Part shown: positions 59,696-64,000 of the stretch, one piece after another
Layout of the letters: the number at the start of each line of letters is the position of its first letter
Position numbering within the stretch: position 1 is the stretch's first letter
Assembly (NCBI GenBank): GCA_017482385.1
Contig: JAFUNI010000016.1
Location: forward strand, 248,001-312,000
Length of the DNA: 64,000 nucleotides
Reading direction: 5' to 3'
Source of the DNA: Oscillospiraceae bacterium
GTDB taxonomy: Bacteria > Bacillota > Clostridia > Oscillospirales > Oscillospiraceae
The notes under the pieces: model-generated
Seen by the model: the letters and a program-made list of their open reading frames with translations, nothing else
What the model was told of the DNA's origin: nothing
Databases searched by the model: none
Translations under genes and position numbers: made by a program

Positions 59696-62083
59696 TTAGC
59701 GAAGAATTGCTCCTACAGAGGTCTTCAGAGCCTCCAAAACCTTGGATACTACCTGCTCAGAGTCTGTATCGGTGAGGGTACGGTCATCGGCACGCAGTTC
59801 TAAAGCAAAGGCCATACTCTTTTTGCCTTCGGGAACACCGGTTCCACGATAAATGTCGAACAGCCGGATATTCCGCAGCAGCTTGCCGGCAGCCTTTTCG
59901 ATAACTTCCTCAACCTGACCAACAGTAATCTCCTCATCGCAGACCACAGCCAAGTCACGGGAAACAGTGGGATATTTGGGCAGGGGAGTGTAGGTGGGCT
60001 CGGGCTTACGCAGAGACATCAGTGCAGTAAAGTTGATCTCAGCGCAGTAAACTTCGCTGTCCATGCCGTAGTTTTTGGCAACCAGAGGATGGATCTGACC
60101 CATATAACCCAGCTCCACGCCGTCGATGCTGACCTTTGCACAGCGGCCGGGATGATAGGAGGGATTATCCTTCACGGCAACATAGCTTGCCTTGGGCATC
60201 CGCAGACCGGTAAAGATAGCTTCCATCTCGCCCTTCAGAGTAAAGAAGGTCTCGCCTGCGCCGTAGGTGCCTAAAACAAGAATCTTAGGCTCCTGGGGAA
60301 GAACCTCGCCCTCGGTGGGCAGATAGATCTTTGCCAGCTCATAGAGCTTTGCGGCCTTGTTGTGGTAAGCGCTGTTCCGGGACAGAATATCCAGCATGGA
60401 GGGCAGGGCAGTGGTACGCATAATGGAGGTGTCCTCACCCAAAGGATTCTGAATCTTTAAGGTGTTGCGGCGGGTGTCGTCCTTGGGAAGACGGATCTGG
60501 TCAAAGATAGCGGGAGATACGAAAGAATAGGTGATGATCTCGCTGTAACCCAAAGCGCGGCACAGACGACCACCGGCGGTCTCCAGCTCCATTGCAGGTG
60601 TGTAGCCGCCTTGGGTTGCATTCTTGAACTCGGTGGTGGGAATCTCGTTATAACCGTAGGAGCGGCCAACTTCTTCTGCAATATCAGCCATCAGGTTCAA
60701 GTCCGGACGCCAGGAGGGGATTTGGAGCATATCACCATCAACGGGGATCTCCAACAGGTTCAGATACTTGATCATTTCCCCGCGGGAGATGGTAGTGCCT
60801 AACAGGTTATTGATCTTCTCGACCTCCAGTGGCACGGTTTTAGGCGTGGGAACGAAATTAACGATATCGATGATACCATCCATCACATCACCGCACTCCA
60901 ACAGCTCAACGAGCTCACAGGCGCGCTGCACAGCAGGAACGGTCATCAGAGGATCCAGGTTTTTCTCGAACTTACCGGAGGACTCGGTACGCATACCCAA
61001 AGCCAAAGCGGTCTGACGAATGGAAGTTCCGTTAAAGTTGGCAGATTCAAAGACAACAGTGGTGGTATCGTCCAAAATTTCGGAGTTCTCTCCGCCCATA
61101 ATACCGGCCAGGCCGATGGGCTTGTTCTCGTCGGCGATCACCAGCATACCGGGCTTCAAATTCCGTACATTGCCGTCCAGGGTGGTGAGAGTTTCACCCT
61201 CAGTTGCCTCACGGACAACAATCTTGCCGGAACCAACATAGCGGTAGTCAAAGGCATGCATGGGCTGGCCGTACTCCAGCATTACATAGTTGGTAATATC
61301 AACGATGTTGTTGATGGGACGCACGCCGTTGGCACGCAGACGCTGGCGCAGCCACTTGGGAGAAGGACCGATCTTTACATTGGCAACCATACGGGAGGAG
61401 TAGCGGTTGCACAGGTCGGTAGCTTCAACCTCCACATCCAGCTTCTCGTACATGGAGCCGGCTGAGCTGCCCTTGACCACGGGCTCGTGATGTTTCATAG
61501 GCAGACCAAACGCAGCGGCGGATTCGCGAGCCAGACCGATAATGGAGTAGCAGTCGGGGCGGTTATTTGTAATCTCGAAGTCCACGATGGTATCGTCGTT
61601 GCCGATCACAAGGTTGATGTCATCGCCGGGCTTGCAATCTTCATCGTTGAGGATCCAAATGCCGTCTTCATAAGCACCGGGCAGATCGTTCTGAGTCAGC
61701 CCCAGTTCGGTGAAGGAGCAGAGCATACCATTGGAGGGAACACCACGGAGTTTACCCTTAGTGATATGAATGCCACCGGGCAGCCAGGAGTTGTGCAACG
61801 CAGCAGGAACCAGGTCACCTTGGTTCACATTTTGCGCGCCGGTGACGATTTGAACAGGCTCTTCCTGTCCCACATCCACTTGACAGACCCACATATGGTC
61901 GGAGTTCTCGTGCCGGACAATAGACAGAACCTTGCCAACAACAACGTTCTTGATCTCAGCGTCCATACGTTCATAGGTTTCCACCTTCTGACCGAAGACA
62001 GTCAGCTTCTCTACAAATTCTTTGTCAGAAACGGAGGACAGATCCACAAATTCTTCGTGCAGCCATTTTCTATTCAGTTTCAT
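59696..62083 (-). CDS. pheT: Phenylalanyl-tRNA synthetase beta subunit
   Basis: 795 residues. N-terminal B1 domain with MKLNRKWLHEEFVDL and an EMAP/OB-type tRNA-binding domain (VVGKVLSIVRHENSDHMWVCQVDVG, ~45-150), B3/B4 editing region (LGMRTESSGKFEKNLDP), B5, and a C-terminal anticodon-binding ferredoxin-like domain (YTPLPKYPTVSRDLAVV). AAGGAGG precedes the ATG; it starts 13 bases after pheS. Confidence 0.97.
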   Translation of the reverse strand: MKLNRKWLHEEFVDLSSVSDKEFVEKLTVFGQKVETYERMDAEIKNVVVGKVLSIVRHENSDHMWVCQVDVGQEEPVQIVTGAQNVNQGDLVPAALHNSWLPGGIHITKGKLRGVPSNGMLCSFTELGLTQNDLPGAYEDGIWILNDEDCKPGDDINLVIGNDDTIVDFEITNNRPDCYSIIGLARESAAAFGLPMKHHEPVVKGSSAGSMYEKLDVEVEATDLCNRYSSRMVANVKIGPSPKWLRQRLRANGVRPINNIVDITNYVMLEYGQPMHAFDYRYVGSGKIVVREATEGETLTTLDGNVRNLKPGMLVIADENKPIGLAGIMGGENSEILDDTTTVVFESANFNGTSIRQTALALGMRTESSGKFEKNLDPLMTVPAVQRACELVELLECGDVMDGIIDIVNFVPTPKTVPLEVEKINNLLGTTISRGEMIKYLNLLEIPVDGDMLQIPSWRPDLNLMADIAEEVGRSYGYNEIPTTEFKNATQGGYTPAMELETAGGRLCRALGYSEIITYSFVSPAIFDQIRLPKDDTRRNTLKIQNPLGEDTSIMRTTALPSMLDILSRNSAYHNKAAKLYELAKIYLPTEGEVLPQEPKILVLGTYGAGETFFTLKGEMEAIFTGLRMPKASYVAVKDNPSYHPGRCAKVSIDGVELGYMGQIHPLVAKNYGMDSEVYCAEINFTALMSLRKPEPTYTPLPKYPTVSRDLAVVCDEEITVGQVEEVIEKAAGKLLRNIRLFDIYRGTGVPEGKKSMAFALELRADDRTLTDTDSEQVVSKVLEALKTSVGAILR

Positions 62084-62096
62084 TCTCTGTACCTCC

Positions 62097-63140
62097 TTAG
62101 AATTGATTCAAGAATCTGACATCGTTATCGAAAATCAGACGCAGATCCGTAATTTTCAGACGGCCCATTGCCATACGCTCCAGGCCCATACCGAAGGCGA
62201 AGCCGGAATACTTCTCGGGATCGATACCGCAGTTGCGTAGCACATCGGGGTGTACCATACCGGCGCCCAACAGTTCAATCCAACCTTCGCCGTGGCAGGT
62301 AGAGCAGACCTGCCCGTTCACTTCACCGGTGCCATGGCACTTATGGCACTGCATATCCATTTCGCAGCTGGGCTCGGTGAAGGGGAAGTGGTGAGGACGG
62401 AAACGCATCTGTGCGTCCTGTCCGTAGATACGCTTCATCAAAGTAACCAAAGCACCCTTCAAGTCACCCATAGTGATATTCTCATCCACTACAAGACCTT
62501 CAATCTGATGGAACATAGGGGAGTGGGTAGCATCCGCTTCATCCTTACGGTACACACGGCCGGGCGCCAAAATGCAGATAGGAGGCTTGGCATTCTCCAT
62601 AACACGGATCTGCATGGGGCTGGTCTGTGTGCGCAGCAGAACAGAATCATCATCGTTAAAATAGAAAGTGTCGGAGCGGTCACGGGAGGGGTGACCTTCT
62701 TCAATATTCAGTCGGGTGAAGTTATAATCAGCCAGTTCCACTTCCGGGCCGTCTACGATCTGATAGCCCAGACCAACAAAGATATCCTTGATCTCCTGCA
62801 GAACTTGGTTCATGGGATGCTCATGGCCCATCTGTACTGCTTCGCCGGGAATGGTTACATCCAATGCCTCAGCAGCAAGCTTCTGCTCCAGCACGATGGC
62901 ATCGATCTGAGATTTGCGCTCTTCCAATTTTTCCTCAATTTCAGCACGGACACTGTTAGCCAGCTGACCCATAATGGGGCGCTCCTCAGCGGACAGCTTA
63001 CCCATCTGTTTCAGCACTGCGGTAACCTCGCCCTTCTTGCCCAGGTAACGCACACGCAGCTCATCCAGAGCAGCAGGGGAGTCTGCCTCCTGCAGGGCAG
63101 TCAGCGCCTGTACTTTCAGTTGCTCTAACTGTTCTTTCAT
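62097..63140 (-). CDS. pheS: Phenylalanyl-tRNA synthetase alpha subunit
   Basis: 347 residues. N-terminal coiled coil (~1-85), then class II motifs: HPMNQVLQEIKDIFVGLG, HTHSP-like TSPMQIRVM, GRVYRKDEADATHSPMFHQIEG (motif 2), FRPHHFPFTEPSCEMD and GFAFGMGLERMAM (motif 3). An unusual zinc-finger-like insert with four cysteines (CHKC...CSTC, ~250-270) interrupts the C-terminal part; a similar insert occurs in some Clostridia. First gene of pheST behind a T-box. Confidence 0.96.
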   Translation of the reverse strand: MKEQLEQLKVQALTALQEADSPAALDELRVRYLGKKGEVTAVLKQMGKLSAEERPIMGQLANSVRAEIEEKLEERKSQIDAIVLEQKLAAEALDVTIPGEAVQMGHEHPMNQVLQEIKDIFVGLGYQIVDGPEVELADYNFTRLNIEEGHPSRDRSDTFYFNDDDSVLLRTQTSPMQIRVMENAKPPICILAPGRVYRKDEADATHSPMFHQIEGLVVDENITMGDLKGALVTLMKRIYGQDAQMRFRPHHFPFTEPSCEMDMQCHKCHGTGEVNGQVCSTCHGEGWIELLGAGMVHPDVLRNCGIDPEKYSGFAFGMGLERMAMGRLKITDLRLIFDNDVRFLNQF

Positions 63141-63176
63141 ATTGATTTCTCCTTCCTGATAACAGGTAATTGATAC

Positions 63177-63434
63177 AAAAAAATAAGCCCGTCGTCCGTA
63201 TCGGGACGAAGGACCTTACCTCCGCGGTACCACCCGCAATTCGCTTGAAAGCGCACTTTCGGTGCAAACACACCTTAGATACTTAACGGAATCACCCGGC
63301 AAACCCTACTAAAATTTCAAGTAGCAGCTCCTGGGGGAAAGCCCTGTGCCGCGCGCGAGCGGTTCCCACCATCCCGCTCTCTCTGTGTGCGTGTTGTCGG
63401 CAAAAGACGACCCAATCATCGCTTTTGTTTATTC
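63177..63434 (-). ncRNA. T-box leader, phenylalanine specific
   Basis: On the minus strand GGGTGGTACCGCGG, the T-box, spans 63235-63222. Upstream GGGTGATTCCGTTA presents TTC at 63291-63289, the Phe specifier codon. A terminator helix CCTTCGTCC / GGACGACGG (one mismatch) with a run of seven T at 63183-63177 follows. Stem I occupies about 63300-63430. This explains the gap 63141-63440. Confidence 0.92.
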
Positions 63435-63440
63435 TAAGGG

Positions 63441-63469
63441 ATTTTAACATATAAAATTATAAAAAGCAA
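63441..63469 (-). promoter_or_regulatory. Sigma-A promoter of pheST
   Basis: On the minus strand TTGCTT (63469-63464), 17 bp, TAAAAT (63446-63441). Confidence 0.55.
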
Positions 63470-63481
63470 GTGTTAATTTTG

Positions 63482-63510
63482 TTGACTTATGGGGTATTGG
63501 CTGTTAATAT
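63482..63510 (+). promoter_or_regulatory. Sigma-A promoter of the MarR gene
   Basis: TTGACT (63482-63487), 17 bp, TAATAT (63505-63510). Confidence 0.65.
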
Positions 63511-63541
63511 AGTTGCATACGAAACTGTTGCAAGTGCAACT
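63511..63541 (+). promoter_or_regulatory. Probable MarR autoregulatory operator
   Basis: Perfect inverted repeat GTTGCA-AG-TGCAAC (63527-63540) and a further AGTTGCAT half site at 63511-63518, starting directly at the -10 element and covering the transcription start. Position fits repression by the MarR protein encoded just downstream. Confidence 0.6.
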
Positions 63542-63560
63542 ATTAAATTTGAGGTGGATT

Positions 63561-64000
63561 ATGCCAAGATTTATGAAAATGCTGAATAATATCAGCCGCT
63601 CTCAAGCCATTTACAGACATAGTAAAATATCGGCTGAGGATCTGCAAACAGGCCATTATGCCTTTGTTTTGGCCATTTGCCGGGAGTCGGGACGCTCCCA
63701 GGAAGAGCTTGCAAGGGAACTGTGCATCAATAAGAGCACTGTGACGAGGAATTTAAATTACTTAGAGGAAAGGGAATACATTACCCGAATCCCATTACCT
63801 AATGACAAGCGGCAATTCTCTGTTTATCCAACAGAAAAAATGCTTGCGGTTCTGCCGAAGATCAGACAGGTGTCTGCGGAGTGGATGGCGCTTTTATCTG
63901 AGGGAATACCACCGGAGGAACTTGCTATTTTCGATTCCGTGCTTGCACGTATGCAGGCGCGGGCAGGACAAATCATTGAGAATCAAGAGGAAAACAAATG
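63561..64000 (+). CDS. MarR-family transcriptional regulator (runs to window end)
   Basis: ATG 63561 follows GAGGTGG. 146 codons are present and the last two bases are TG; if the next base is A the protein ends there at 146 residues, normal for MarR. Winged-helix region: SGRSQEELARELCINKSTVTRNLNYLEEREYITRIPLPNDKRQFSVYPTEK (HTH about residues 53-75, wing DKRQ). The final ATG at 63998 would overlap that stop as the start of another gene, as is usual for MarR-transporter operons. Effector unknown. Confidence 0.9.
   Translation, partial: MPRFMKMLNNISRSQAIYRHSKISAEDLQTGHYAFVLAICRESGRSQEELARELCINKSTVTRNLNYLEEREYITRIPLPNDKRQFSVYPTEKMLAVLPKIRQVSAEWMALLSEGIPPEELAIFDSVLARMQARAGQIIENQEENK

Noticed and set aside
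63160-63440. Inverted repeats before pheS as a mobile-element end or attachment site
   Set aside because: The T-box sequence, Phe specifier and terminator account for them.
1-64000. CRISPR arrays, rRNA, tRNA genes, prophage or transposase genes
   Set aside because: None seen on either strand; gaps are short and filled by promoters, terminators and the leaders listed.

Overview
The window is chromosomal DNA of a spore-forming, anaerobic, low-to-mid GC Firmicute of class Clostridia, most likely a gut Oscillospiraceae/Ruminococcaceae-type bacterium. This is inferred from T-box leaders on cysS and pheST, strong AGGAGG ribosome sites, sigma-A type promoters, sporulation genes (spoIIR, spoVAD, spoVAE, a SpoIID-domain protein), addAB in place of recBCD, IreB, a bile-salt-hydrolase-type enzyme and a GH2 glycosidase. 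I see no phage, insertion sequence, CRISPR array, rRNA or tRNA. Most of the window is housekeeping and biosynthesis in short co-directional operons separated by clear hairpin terminators.

Layout. 1-7 kb: end of tgt, yajC, a ThrE-type exporter, a DegV protein, a copper P-type ATPase whose C-terminal chaperone domain may also be made separately, a 42-residue ORF, truA and an ArsC-like protein. 7-13 kb: an alanine/sodium symporter that has apparently lost its stop codon, an aminotransferase, pgsA, and a cluster of peptidoglycan-binding/SpoIID-like proteins without signal peptides behind a sigma-K-like promoter. 13-22 kb: asnB, the serine operon (phosphoglycerate mutase, serC, serA), proBAC and a CarD-type regulator. 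22-33 kb: bile salt hydrolase, sugar isomerase-like protein, a methyltransferase, a lipoprotein, then T-box-cysS-polA-rimI-tsaD-GNAT. 33-41 kb: one eight-gene minus-strand operon for chorismate, phenylalanine and tyrosine (aroF-tyrA-aroB-aroA-aroC-pheA-aroEK-aroQ). 41-49 kb: GH2 enzyme, a membrane pseudokinase with Fn3 repeats, and a divergent zinc-ribbon/Ig-like/SH3 membrane protein. 49-59 kb: ispE, spoIIR, addB, addA, then spoVAD-spoVAE and a tiny Asn/Gln-only protein. 59-64 kb: ireB, pheST with a T-box, and a MarR regulator cut by the window end.

The best new observations are regulatory or very small genes. (1) The aromatic operon is preceded by a 22-codon leader peptide with nine Tyr/Phe codons in a run of ten, followed by mutually exclusive hairpins and a terminator: a textbook but, as far as I know, undescribed Tyr/Phe ribosome-mediated attenuator. 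(2) A 38-residue protein that is 84% Asn+Gln lies at the end of the spoVA operon. (3) An internal Shine-Dalgarno and start inside copA could yield a free CopZ-like copper chaperone. (4) A sigma-K-consensus promoter and a CTG start head the spore peptidoglycan-binding cluster. (5) The 972-residue kinase-like receptor lacks both catalytic aspartates.
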